Source of the DNA: Owenia fusiformis
Lineage: Eukaryota > Annelida > Polychaeta > Sabellida > Oweniidae
DNA: 64,000 nucleotides
NCBI GenBank assembly: GCA_903813345.2
Contig: CAIIXF020000010.1
Span: 21,773,181-21,837,180, forward strand
Reading direction: 5' to 3'
Both the position numbers and the translations under genes were made by a program. Positions 1 through 10,140 of this stretch are shown in pieces. Each line of letters begins with the position of its first letter. The stretch's first letter is position 1. Below the pieces are notes generated by a model. The model saw only the letters and a program-made list of their open reading frames with translations. It made no database searches and was not told the DNA's origin.

Positions 1-53
1 ATAACACGTACGTTGACACGTACTTATGTGGTAAAGGTAAATGATGAATTTGT

Positions 54-77
54 GCTAAACTTATGGAGGGGCGTGTA
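54..77. repeat. Solo end of MITE family A
   Basis: The sequence contains CTAAACTTATGGAGGGG followed by CGTGTA. It matches the right terminus of the complete family A element at 50175-50640 (CCAAACTTATGAAGGGGAGTG). No partner end is visible nearby. Confidence 0.5.
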
Positions 78-705
78 AGTTTGGAGTGTTAATATGTTGT
101 GTTGTTTTGTTTCATTAAAAGTATTGTTTCCATCATGCCTTCACTCGGTCTGTAGATCCCATAGTCTTATTGGACTACTGCAACAGCCCGGCCTAAGGTG
201 CATGGACGGATTGCGGGGCCATTATCCCTAAGACCCAGACTTTAGTTTTTATGCATGTTTTCAAATAATCTTGGGGGAAAATCATGATAGCAAATCGATG
301 ATTTTGGCCAAATATTACACCATTTACAGATACACAGATACCCATGGGATCCTATTAAACGTCAGGAATGGTAAACGCTGTCTAAAGATTTACGTCTTCA
401 ATTAACACCGTCGTTTATCATGACTTCAGTTTGAGTGAAACCAGGTTCAGAGTTGCCAAATGCTGTACTTTTATTGACTTCTCATTAGATGGAAACCAAT
501 TCGATTTGCAATAAATCATCCTTAAAATTGATCACGTTTTACATAAATGTTTTTTATCTCCGAAGACATAATCAACACTTAAGTTAAAGAAAACACATCA
601 CGCGAGGATATGAGCAACATTTTCCAACTTTGACATTGTAATAACACGCCTTTAGTTCAGCTAATCTGTATAATGTACATGTTCTTTTTCTTCTGCTTCA
701 GAAGT

Positions 706-779
706 GTTTTTCAGCAAGGCCATAAGCGGCTTTAATGAACGAGTTTTTCAGCAAAGCCATAAGCGGCTTTTAAGCACGT
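706..779. repeat. 37-bp tandem duplication
   Basis: Two head-to-tail copies start at 706 and 743, both beginning GTTTTTCAGCAA and containing CCATAAGCGGCTTT. They are slightly diverged. No function is suggested. Confidence 0.8.
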
Positions 780-1299
780 CTTTAATATGAAAGCAGGATG
801 GAGATATACAACGCAAATTCTGTCAGACTGTCCACCTTGTCCTCTGTCCCAGCTTTTTATGTGTCTAACTCTTCACTCGCCTGAGCTTTTTGTCAACTTG
901 AACTTACATATTTTTGCATAATGTCATTTGTTGGCTTGTTAAAATGAGTGTGCTTTGTTACAATTTAGTTATCAAATTCTAAAACTATTTTAACTTTGAC
1001 CCCCATATTTGTTTAGCTTTATTCAATGATGCACCTGGTTAAAAACCAGGTTGAAATAATTAATAGTAACAATAACACGTTATACTATTTTGACAAATGT
1101 TAAAAAGCAATTTTCGTATAGTGTAATTGCACATCTCCATACGTCATCATTTTGTTATTCAGCATAGCACATATTCACTCAGTCACCATTTCTAGAGTGG
1201 AGTTTCGTGGATTTTGATACACTGCACTGTGTGGCATCATTTAACTCAATAATGAATGTGCACATATGTGAATGTACACGATCCCATTGTAAATTTCAG

Positions 1300-2326
1300 C
1301 GCTGACGGCAACTACGAGGTGACATTAATGACAAAAGCAACTTTATACCCAGATGGGAAAGTGCTTTGGGAACCTCCAGCCATTTACAAAAGTTCGTGTA
1401 CAATAAACGTTGAATTCTTTCCCTTTGATGAACAAATATGCGATATGAAATTTGGATCATGGACATACGATGGCTTTCAAGTTGACCTCCAGCACTTTAG
1501 CCGAGATGAGAATGACGAAAATGACCATATTCCAGTAGGAGTTGAGCTCCAAGACTTCTATAGAAGCGTAGAGTGGGACCTGTTGGGCGTTCCAGCGAAG
1601 AGGAATGAACGATTTTACCCTTGTTGCCCCGAACCCTATCCAGATATAACATTCACAATTTCAATACGAAGAAAGACATTATTCTATACAGTTAATCTAA
1701 TAATCCCATGTGTAGCTATATCCTTCCTTACTGTTCTTGTTTTCTATCTACCCTCCGACAGTGGAGAGAAAATTACCTTGTGCATCTCCATTCTGCTTTC
1801 GTTAACCGTGTTCTTCTTGTTGCTTGCTGAAATCATCCCACCAACGTCGCTGGTTGTGCCTCTTATAGGTAAATACCTCTTATTTACCATGATACTCGTC
1901 ACTCTGTCAGTCATAGTGACCGTTATAGTACTCAATGTGCACTTTCGCTCACCATCAACGCACACCATGTCACCGTGGGTGCGGAAGGTCTTCCTGAATA
2001 TCCTTCCGCGCTTACTTGTCATGCGTAGACCGAACCTCGAGAAAGACAAGGCTCCAAAGGTTCTCGTAAGGACATGTAATGGTGTAGAAATTAGGGATTC
2101 ATACGGTGGAGGTGGGACAAGACTAAGTAGAGACTTGACAAGTGAAAGTGTATATGGAAACTACGTGGATAGATCAGGGGACGAACACACAACAGAGACA
2201 CATCACAACCATGACAACCCAATTCCACCAATCAGGAGGACGACGTATAGCCCGGATGTACACAAGGCTCTGGAAGGTGTAAAATTCATTGCTGAACATC
2301 TCAAAGAGGAGGATGAAATAGATGGG
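1300..2326 (+). CDS. nAChR alpha-type subunit, large penultimate exon (gene 1, 5' end outside window)
   Basis: Cation-selective pentameric ligand-gated channel subunit of the plasma membrane. The exon opens after the acceptor ttcag at 1295-1299, with the last base of an Asn codon and then [12 protein letters not shown]. It encodes the Cys-loop (C, 13 residues, C; FFPFDEQ inside), loop B (GSWTYDG), the loop C motif FYPCCPEPY with the vicinal cysteines that define alpha subunits, TM1, the TM1-TM2 filter GEK, TM2 and TM3, and a cytoplasmic loop ending in an amphipathic helix ([19 protein letters not shown]). It ends at GATGGG before donor gtacgtaag. The loop resembles arthropod alpha1-4-type subunits (family knowledge). 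Signal peptide, loop D and loop A exons are not in the window, so the gene is partial. The closest relative here is the convergent gene at 25327-44856, whose matching exon is 30 bp shorter. Confidence 0.95.
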
Positions 2327-3781
2327 GTACGTAAGAAAATATAGGACATCATTATATCTAAATCTTAAATTGGATTAGTTTAGTCTGTCAGATAAAATTT
2401 GGGTAAATAGTTCGTCTTTAGTAGTGTTACTTGCTAGTTTGGTAAATAAAATTGTTATAATAGCATATAGTAATACGTATGTATATGCCATTTAAATAGT
2501 TCAGCCAGCTCCCTCAATTCCTTAGCATGAGATCTTTCGTTTAACCTCTATTTTTGTAATAAGAACTGTTTTCAATGATTTATATTATACCTCTGTTTTT
2601 TGTTTTTATTTGCTTGAGTTATGATTACTAACGCTTGCTATATCATATATTAACCAGATAAATGTGTAAACGCTGTCAGTTCCTAAAGATATGATGTTTG
2701 ATAATGTTTCATCCCTGTCATAAATAGTGCCTATATCAGATTGAGCATAACATTCATTATTTTGAATTCCATATCATACTGTTTTATATGGCGAAGTTGT
2801 CTTCTTATCGGATCTTTTAAAAATTACCTCAACCTTGTAATTCTTTCTTCTAACTTTAGCTTCTTTTCAAGTGCTGTATTTATTGCGTATTCGTGATAAT
2901 TTGGCAAAGAGCAGGAGAATCCCATGACAACAGAGTCTTTTCCGCACATTCTTTAAAGGGAATTCAATTGAAGCGAATGGACAAATATAGTTTGCAATGA
3001 CACCTGTTGATCAATGGGAATATCATTTCATAGCGTTCATTATATACTCGAACTATTTTCCAATGCCTCAATTTGTTGTTACCAAGTTGTTGTTACAATG
3101 ATAAAGTAAGAATTGTCATCTCGACCATCAAAATGACCTACGTTTGTATCACAGGTACAGAAGAAACAGAATGACAATAAGTATCAAAGATGAAAAATAT
3201 CATGTAGTCAGTCATATTCATTCTTTGACAAGTGGTTTTCTAGTTGTTAAACTTATGGAGGGTTGTGTATCATCTAGATGGCTCCGAATGTGCTACTCTT
3301 TTAAGAATACAATGTTGCAGCAAACAATGTTTTGACCCCTGACCCCTCGCCAGTAACAAGATCCTGAGTACATTATTTTGCTCAAAATATCCTAAGTGTA
3401 GTTCAACCAAGGGCTTATTTAATACCCGGGGCTTAAGTTGTGTACCAAACGAAACGACACGACATCCGGGGCTTTATATGATAAGGAGGGATTGATTTTA
3501 CTTACCAATCACCAACATGAGCAGGAATATTCAGCTCTGGACTTCATGTCCAAAGGGGGGTAAGACACATCGTCAGAATCAAATTTAAGTTATCGCACCC
3601 CTAATTTAATTGGTTGATAGAACAGTATACGGTAAAAGGCCGAACGCCGATTACATTGAAATTGCGAACGAGGAACGTTCCGGGTATTACGTTCGCCCTT
3701 GGTTTAACTAGTTATAAAATACTACTAAACTAAATGCATGTTCGAATTGGTCGCGCACAATGTTAATTGGACTATTTTTAG
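2327..3781 (+). other. nAChR gene 1 intron between large exon and exon A
   Basis: Donor gtacgtaag at 2327, acceptor tttttag at 3781. If the intron is retained the frame runs only a few codons to a stop (GVRKKI), giving a subunit without TM4. The stretch contains a MITE family A relic at 3247-3269; otherwise nothing is recognised. Confidence 0.8.
3247..3269. repeat. Solo end of MITE family A
   Basis: Contains TTAAACTTATGGAGGG followed by TTGTGTA, the same terminal sequence and orientation as at 54-77. Confidence 0.5.
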
Positions 3782-3931
3782 GTACGAGAGGATTGGAAGT
3801 ACGTCGCCCTTGTACTGGATAGATTGTTTCTCTGGATCTTTACTACAGCTTGTCTGATGGGTACATTGGGCATTATCTTGCAAGCACCCTCAGTGTACGA
3901 TGACAGACAACCAATGGAGGCCGGATCCTAA
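3782..3931 (+). CDS. nAChR gene 1, alternative last exon A (TM4 + short C-terminus)
   Basis: Starts after acceptor ttttag and joins in frame to 2326: 49 codons plus TAA. It reads [20 protein letters not shown] through TM4 and ends [14 protein letters not shown]. It is homologous to exon B at 5674. Over the first 45 codons I count 6 amino-acid changes against about 24 synonymous codon changes, so both copies have been under purifying selection. Using A gives a C-tail about 20 residues shorter than B. The first intron base run (gtacg) and the exon start (GTACG) are alike, but only the GT-AG choice given keeps the family-standard REDW frame. Confidence 0.9.
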   Translation, partial: VREDWKYVALVLDRLFLWIFTTACLMGTLGIILQAPSVYDDRQPMEAGS

Positions 3932-5673
3932 CATCCGGGTACCTTCTCTCATTTCTGGAGCTTTATACTAACATGTAGGTTTAACTCTAGATAGTGATAT
4001 ATAGAATATAATCTCTAGAATGTGTATGCAAAACCTTATCGACACCCCTCTTATCTAGAGCCCAGGAAAGTCGTGCGGCCAGTCAAGGTGACTCATTTAT
4101 CAAATTCGTAAAATATTTTCTGTAAAATCGGTGCATCGTATTACAGATACTGATAAAACTATGGAAGAGAGAATGTACATAAAAATGTATTTACCAATAA
4201 TGTTGAAACATGTGAAACAATAGAAAACAGTTTAGGATTTATAATAAGAAGTTGGGAATGAGAATATGTGAACTGAAACGCAACAAATTTTCATTCTAAA
4301 ATATAGGTGTCGTGACAGGTCCGAATGCTCTTAAAATGAAAGACTTGTATTTGGTACTGTAGATTTGAGAAAAACATATATTAACAACTCATTCGGTATC
4401 CATCGTCGTTGCTTATGACATGTTAAAAGTGATAAATCATTTTTAATTGGAACTGATGAAAATGAATCTAAGATACCCCATCAGCAAGCATACGCATAGG
4501 CTAATCGTTTTTATCAGTCATATACATTGACTTAGATAGATTAGTGTGTAACAATGTGATTTAACACAGCCATCATTAATATCAAACTGATCCCATGGTT
4601 TGATCTTATATTGTGTTTGAAAGAGATAATAAATTAATTATATGATCCACGTCAACCTGCATAGTAGAGAGAACGAGATAGTGCCAGCTGACTGTACACG
4701 ATTAAAATAGGGAGGGGATGAGGAGTTATCAAGTCTATAATCCCTTCCTGCTAGATTGGAGTATAATGGTGGGAAATCACGAAGTGAAACATTACAACGA
4801 AGAAACTGCACATACTGACATACCCAATCGTATATGTTCAACAATGAGTTGTAATACAACAAAATTCATTTGTGACTCGAACACACACACCCATATATCT
4901 GTTGTAAAGGACTTCCGTATTCATATCAGCGTATTACCTGTGAACGCCCACTACGTAGTACGTACACAATGGTAGTATCTAATATGTTATTGGAGGAATA
5001 TTTAGATCTGTAACGTTTTCTACTCTTTGTGTTGGTGTTTTCATCGGGTACACAACCTGATGCTATAGCTGAGTACCCGATAATTGAGGTTTTTGCTTGT
5101 GCTTTCATAGGTAGTTTGTTAATCTCATAACCGGGGTAATGCATTTTGGATAACAAGGGCGGATAGTATTTGTAGTATTTGTGTCATGCGAATGAATGAA
5201 TGGGAAATGATTTTATGATTATTAAGCAGGTTTTGGTCTGTCCGATAGTCCTCCAAATGAGAAGATCTCCATTGTTCTTGATTCAGGTTGAACGTCTAAA
5301 TGTATATGAGTATATATGAGGAATGTTTTTTCCCTCTATTCTTTGTGATGAAGTCTTAAATGAAGCCTACGTGTACATGCCCTCCCCTTGCTCCCTATCG
5401 TCCTTTCTACCACGATGTGCTGTGTGCTAAAGTGCGATTGGGTAATGAGCGTAATGGATAAATCAGGAGCACAGGGTCCGTTTTACGTTTCCAAGAAAGT
5501 CTTGATATTTTTAAGAAAGACAATGACTGGTGACCAATGTCATTTTGCCGCACGTGACACCTGTCTTGCATGACATGAACAAATCCCTGATGCTCTTGAA
5601 GTGTTCAAAATATATAATAACCTCTTCTTTGTTGCTTTTTGCGATAACATGTTGAACTGTTTGTCGATTTCAG
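3932..5673 (+). other. Exon A 3' UTR and/or intron before exon B
   Basis: No coding homology is seen. It should contain the 3' UTR and poly(A) site of the exon A isoform. The first canonical AATAAA is at 4628-4633, about 700 bp past the stop, so the assignment of that site is weak. For the exon B isoform the whole span is intron. Confidence 0.5.
4628..4633 (+). terminator. Candidate poly(A) signal for exon A isoform
   Basis: AATAAA hexamer, the first downstream of the exon A stop. Position and hexamer are the only evidence. Confidence 0.25.
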
Positions 5674-5883
5674 GTCAGAGAAGACTGGAAATATGTGGCT
5701 CTTGTACTGGACAGATTGTTTCTCTGGTTGTTCACTACGGCATGTACTATAGGAACGTTGGGTATTATTTTACAAGCCCCTAGTTTATATGACGATAGGA
5801 AACCATTGATGCAAGAAGGTGTTCTACCTCAACCGACTGACATTGCACCAACAGACGCTATTGGTGATATTTTAGATTACTGA
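5674..5883 (+). CDS. nAChR gene 1, alternative last exon B (TM4 + long C-terminus)
   Basis: Starts after gatttcag at 5673 and joins in frame to 2326: 69 codons plus TGA. TM4 is in [20 protein letters not shown] and the tail runs [10 protein letters not shown] to IGDILDY. It is equivalent to the single last exon of gene 2 (25327-25515). The pairing with exon A implies mutually exclusive use: A ends in its own stop, so a transcript takes A (with an upstream poly(A) site) or skips it for B. Which isoform dominates cannot be told from sequence. Confidence 0.92.
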   Translation, partial: VREDWKYVALVLDRLFLWLFTTACTIGTLGIILQAPSLYDDRKPLMQEGVLPQPTDIAPTDAIGDILDY

Positions 5884-6660
5884 CGTTGGATGTTGGAATA
5901 GTTACGAATCTGCGCCTGGAAGAAATTTTGACGATGGTCGATGGTCTTATATTTGTGGTCATGGACAAGCAAGCTGAATTTGATGAACCTTAGTCGACTT
6001 TTTAGTCTTGCACCAACTACCTATTATGGTCCCAAAAGTGACGGATACTGAGCTTAAAATGAACATTTTACTAGAATGACACTACTTTAAGCATCTCGCC
6101 TAGTTGTAACATGAGTATACCCATATCTCAACAATTCCCCACGTTAGTGGTCCGGGTAGTTGAAAACTAAATCAAGTAACATAACATAGCTCACCCTTCT
6201 GAGGTTTGTATAAGAAAAGGTATGGGGAGCATTGGTTGATGCAAAACTTGCAAGTTCTCGCTCTTATCATGTTCGCAGCATTTATGACAATCGTACGCGT
6301 GCAGTACAATCATTCTCTTTGCTGTATTATCATTATATTTCCTGACTCTGTCCTGGAAGTTATGAAGTACTATAGTAGAGGGACACAAATTCAGCATAAT
6401 TTGTATTCATCATATTGTTTACCACCCCAATTATACAATCATACGAAGATTCGAAGGTGGTGCAGTCGCCTTTTCAATTCACTTTGATGCGTATTTTGTT
6501 AGTATTTGTGATTTGGAAATTTTAGATTGGGTTTGTGATGGAACGCAAAATTGTTATAATTGATTGTATAAATGGTTTTGTTACTGTACAAAAATGAAAA
6601 TTATTTATTGTAAATATTTATTTGGATATTAAAATATATATTATTCAATATGCTAAAAGT
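5884..6660 (+). other. 3' UTR and transcript end of nAChR gene 1
   Basis: Follows the exon B stop codon. It ends in an AU-rich stretch (TTATTTATTGTAAATATTTA) typical of metazoan 3' UTR ends. Open frames here are short and show no family similarity. Confidence 0.55.
6628..6633 (+). terminator. Candidate poly(A) signal ATTAAA
   Basis: ATTAAA, the commonest variant hexamer, lies about 745 bp after the exon B stop inside the AU-rich tail. It is the most plausible end of gene 1. Confidence 0.4.
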
Positions 6661-6722
6661 ATGTGTTCTCTTAGTTAACTACACTGCAGAACAGACCAAC
6701 CCACGTGAATCATGCAACATAG

Positions 6723-7098
6723 TAGGGAGGTTGAGTAACAAGTTATAAAGAGAATCTGTACGTGAGCGTGTAACATTTCGACCCTCTGGGATTACCGTTC
6801 CGCTCTCAATTCACTAGTCTTGCTCTAAGACTGTATTCACCCCCCCCCCCCGTCACCTTCACTCTCTTTACCTGGCAACATACAGAGAAGAGAGAGAAGG
6901 ATAAAGGGGGGAGTACAGGGTCTTTTAAGCAAGACTATCAATTCACTTTTCCAGGGACATAATTACAATTAATTTCCGTATACTTTTATACTCAATAGGC
7001 CAGGTAAATAGTACAAATGGGAGAACTAATCCATAGACGACCATAATACTACACGTTCACGTACAAGTTTTCAAAAAGGTGTATCTTAACCACCCTAT
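6723..7098. mobile_element. Inverted-repeat MITE with TACACGTTCACGTAC motif
   Basis: Two arms of about 60 bp (6723-6784 and 7037-7098) are inverted, diverged copies sharing TACACG(T/C)TCACGTAC and an AACCNCCCTA end. A third solo arm lies at 29571-29633. No open frame is present, so it is non-autonomous. It is interrupted by the MITE at 6815-6937. Confidence 0.6.
6815..6937. mobile_element. 123-bp MITE with perfect 9-bp target duplication, nested
   Basis: Ends TAGTCTTGCT...AGCAAGACTA form imperfect inverted repeats that include a C12 tract (6840-6851) and a matching G-rich arm. The element is flanked by the direct 9-mer TCAATTCAC at 6806-6814 and 6938-6946. A 9-bp duplication fits Mutator-like transposition (8-11 bp); hAT (8 bp) is less likely. 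The intact duplication and nesting inside 6723-7098 suggest it is the younger insertion. Confidence 0.8.
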
Positions 7099-8083
7099 TA
7101 ATTAGTTATTATGTCATTCTTACATTTTTTCAGCCCAGACATAAGATTAACTCATTGCTATTTTTCAGAAACATCTTTCAATTTTGTCTACACACATCAG
7201 TTGCGAAGCCAGGATTTGTCAAGAACTTCTTATATCTTTATGATGAATGTTACAAGGATGCCTAGTGTGGTATCTTGAATCTAGCCAGTATACACTAGGT
7301 TCACCAAAAGGTGTCAGGATTCATTGGAAGGTCTATTGTAATTTGTAATACTGTGTAGATCATCGGATTAGGTATACATGTAACACAAAAAATAACTATG
7401 GAAGGAATCTCCCCTTAAGCCAGGTATCATTTTGGAATTATTGGATTATCAGATGAAAGAAATTAAATTATTCATACATTCCATGAAATATATCAGATTC
7501 CTTTGATCCTTGATAAAATATCAATAAGATGATCTTCGAATTTAATCGGAAATCTGGTGCTATTTCTGAGCTCTAAAAGCTCTTAAGAGATATATCGCTA
7601 TGTTTACCTGTTTTCCTAAATATAACAGAGTGTGACTGCCACCCGGGCTGCCACCTTTACTACCTATCCAAATATCACCGAGACATACTCAGAAGAACTG
7701 ACCCATGTGTTCCAGATACACAGACATACTATACAAGCGCGCAACCTTTTTCAATAAATCATCCTGAATGACATTTATGCAAAAGGAATGTGTTGCCTGA
7801 ACGAGGATCATTGCGTATAAGTTGAGCTGTTCTAATCACTGAGGTATATATCGGTGGGCTAAGTTTGTACCTAACTACAATTATGAATATTTATGATCAT
7901 GAATACTGGTTAATCTCAGACCCATATATTACTCCAAGAAAAATATATATAATGATAATTATGTTAATCAGACTAAGTGATATTAAAGGGGTAATGGACC
8001 AATCAACATACTTTTTGAAAAATGTTGACCTAATTTTCATTAAAAATGCAACACTTTATTATTATGTTAAATGCATAATTAGA
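7099..8083. other. Intergenic, nothing recognised
   Basis: AT-rich sequence between convergent genes. No coding homology, RNA gene or clear repeat was seen. Confidence 0.6.
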
Positions 8084-8468
8084 ATATGGGTCTTTTTCAA
8101 AAGTTCGTCACTCAAAAGTTCAAATATTACATGCTCGATATCTCAACATTTTGAGAAGTATAGCCAAAAACGATTATTTTATTCAACTCAGTAGAGGTCA
8201 AAAAGATACTGAGGATAATATCAGGTGAAAATGTTAAAATTTGTTGAAGTTATTCACTTTTTTGGGCTTCGTGTCCAGCTGTTTTTGCAGTTTTTTAAGC
8301 AATTTTGGGGGGTACATCAGAGATACATCCCCTGGATCTTTCTTTCTGGAAATGAGGCGGAAAATGAGTTGCCACAAGTCTACAGAGGTTATCTATGTGA
8401 ATCATTTCGTTTTCAGATAATAAATCTACCATACTCGAAAAATAAGACAATGTCAATTTAGAACTAAC

Positions 8469-9226
8469 GTGCACGCACGTTATTCATGAGCTCCAGGCTG
8501 ATTATTTTTACAAAAAGTCAGATGAAGTGTTTTTTCGAAAGGAGGATACACCGAGCTCTCATTGTGTTCAATGCTATATGAAGTATATATGGAAAATAAT
8601 TTTTATGCTCAGTTGCGTGCATTATCGTTTTTCGTGTCAAACTCGTCACGCACGTTAGAAAGTCTATTTTCATACAAAATACGCGATCACATGTGTAAAT
8701 GAAATTGTATTTTATTTACACATTTACGAGATGTTATAGATCCAGTGGTAAGTTTCAACTCTGAAGCGGCAATATGGTCTTTATAAGTTGCTCGAAGATT
8801 GGTGTCAAACTTCGTTACGCACGTTAATCCGCCACGCACGTAGTCCTTTATCGTGTCATACTCTCGCATTAACGAATTACTTAAATTTCTCGTTGATATA
8901 AAACGATTTTCACACACACCTAAATGTAAGAAAGGGAACCTTCATCTGGAATCAGCAAATATTGTGGTTGTTTTCGTCATTAATCTGTTTTTTGACAACA
9001 TAGCTTAATTTATATGTGATAAAAGTGTTCGTGTCAAGCAATCACGCACGTTATAAAAGATGTACATCTTGTCCTTATGTTAATGGTTATGTCAATAGTC
9101 TTGTCAGGAGTGCCAAGCACTGATTTTTATTGCTTTTACTAATCTCAGTTTCACAGTTCAGAAAATTTCGTCAATTATTGTATGCAGAAAATAGAATAGA
9201 ACCAATAAAATTCTAACGTGCGTGAC
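8469..9226. repeat. Left subterminal cluster of CACGCACGTTAG motifs
   Basis: Copies lie near 8469, 8645, 8815, 8832, 9042 and (reverse strand) 9213. Several are preceded by GTGTCAA. Repeated subterminal motifs inside TIRs are typical transposase-binding sites in several DNA transposon superfamilies; that role is inferred. Confidence 0.7.
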
Positions 9227-10140
9227 GTTTGACACCAATGGACAAAGTGATTGAGCGTCGGTTCAGATGGACTCAATTCTTCTCGACTTCACTGAAAACA
9301 AATTCTTTATGCATGGTTATTTGAATTATATAAATGATCTTTGATCGACTATTTATTCCATAAATGATATTGCATTGATAGAAATTGCTACAGTTTCGTT
9401 CCACATAGACCATTCGCAATTTAGATTCGTCCCGGCTGAGGCCATTTTGGCTAGCAGAAGACGTAAGTATTTCGTATAATTCGACGTATTTTCCCCATAA
9501 CTTGTATTGCTTTCAACAAATTGTAACAAATTTTTACTTTTCAAATTTTCGATTCTTTGTAGTCCAGTGCCATTGTACCAGTTTTCTTACAGTTAACACA
9601 GTGAGAAAGTGTTTTCCATTTTTGGTTGACAAGTAGTATACTTACATGAATGTATGTGACACTAGAGAGGTAGTCAGACTCATGTAAATTGCTAATTTTT
9701 ATGAGATTTCTTTTTTGCTTTCATTTGTTTACATTTTTCTCATCTTACTTATGAAGAGCTATATTGACCTACATTCAATCACTAGTTTTTTCGGTCAATT
9801 TCGGCATGATTATAACCAATGATGATTGGTTTATGTTATATTTATTTAGTTTATACATTTATCTAGTTAAATGTATTAATGTTACATTAGATAGCACAGA
9901 TTGTGAGTTCTAAATGAAGCCAGTTATTTTGCACTTTTCATATCCTGATTGCATCATAGTAATTGTACACCAGTCTTGACCTGTCCAGGGGCCTAGGTAT
10001 TGCATCAGCCCATGTGCTAATCATGAGTGAATACAGCAGTGTACACCTGTCTGGGGTATAAATAGAGACGACCAGGTGACTCAGCAGGCACTTTCTTGCT
10101 GGAACTGAGAGAGGACAGACCTGTGTGCCTCCAGGGATTG

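Larger units (their letters stand above)
1..1299 (+). other. Intron of nAChR gene 1 (5' part outside window)
   Basis: AT-rich non-coding sequence. I looked for the 110-bp exon that normally precedes the large exon (encoding EWxDY...[10 protein letters not shown]) and do not see it, so it lies upstream of the window. The stretch holds one MITE end (54-77) and a 37-bp tandem duplication (706-779). Confidence 0.7.

Noticed and set aside
1744-2049. - strand frame inside the nAChR exon (and the mirror case at 26023-26403)
   Set aside because: Antisense shadows of the TM1-TM3 coding sequence.
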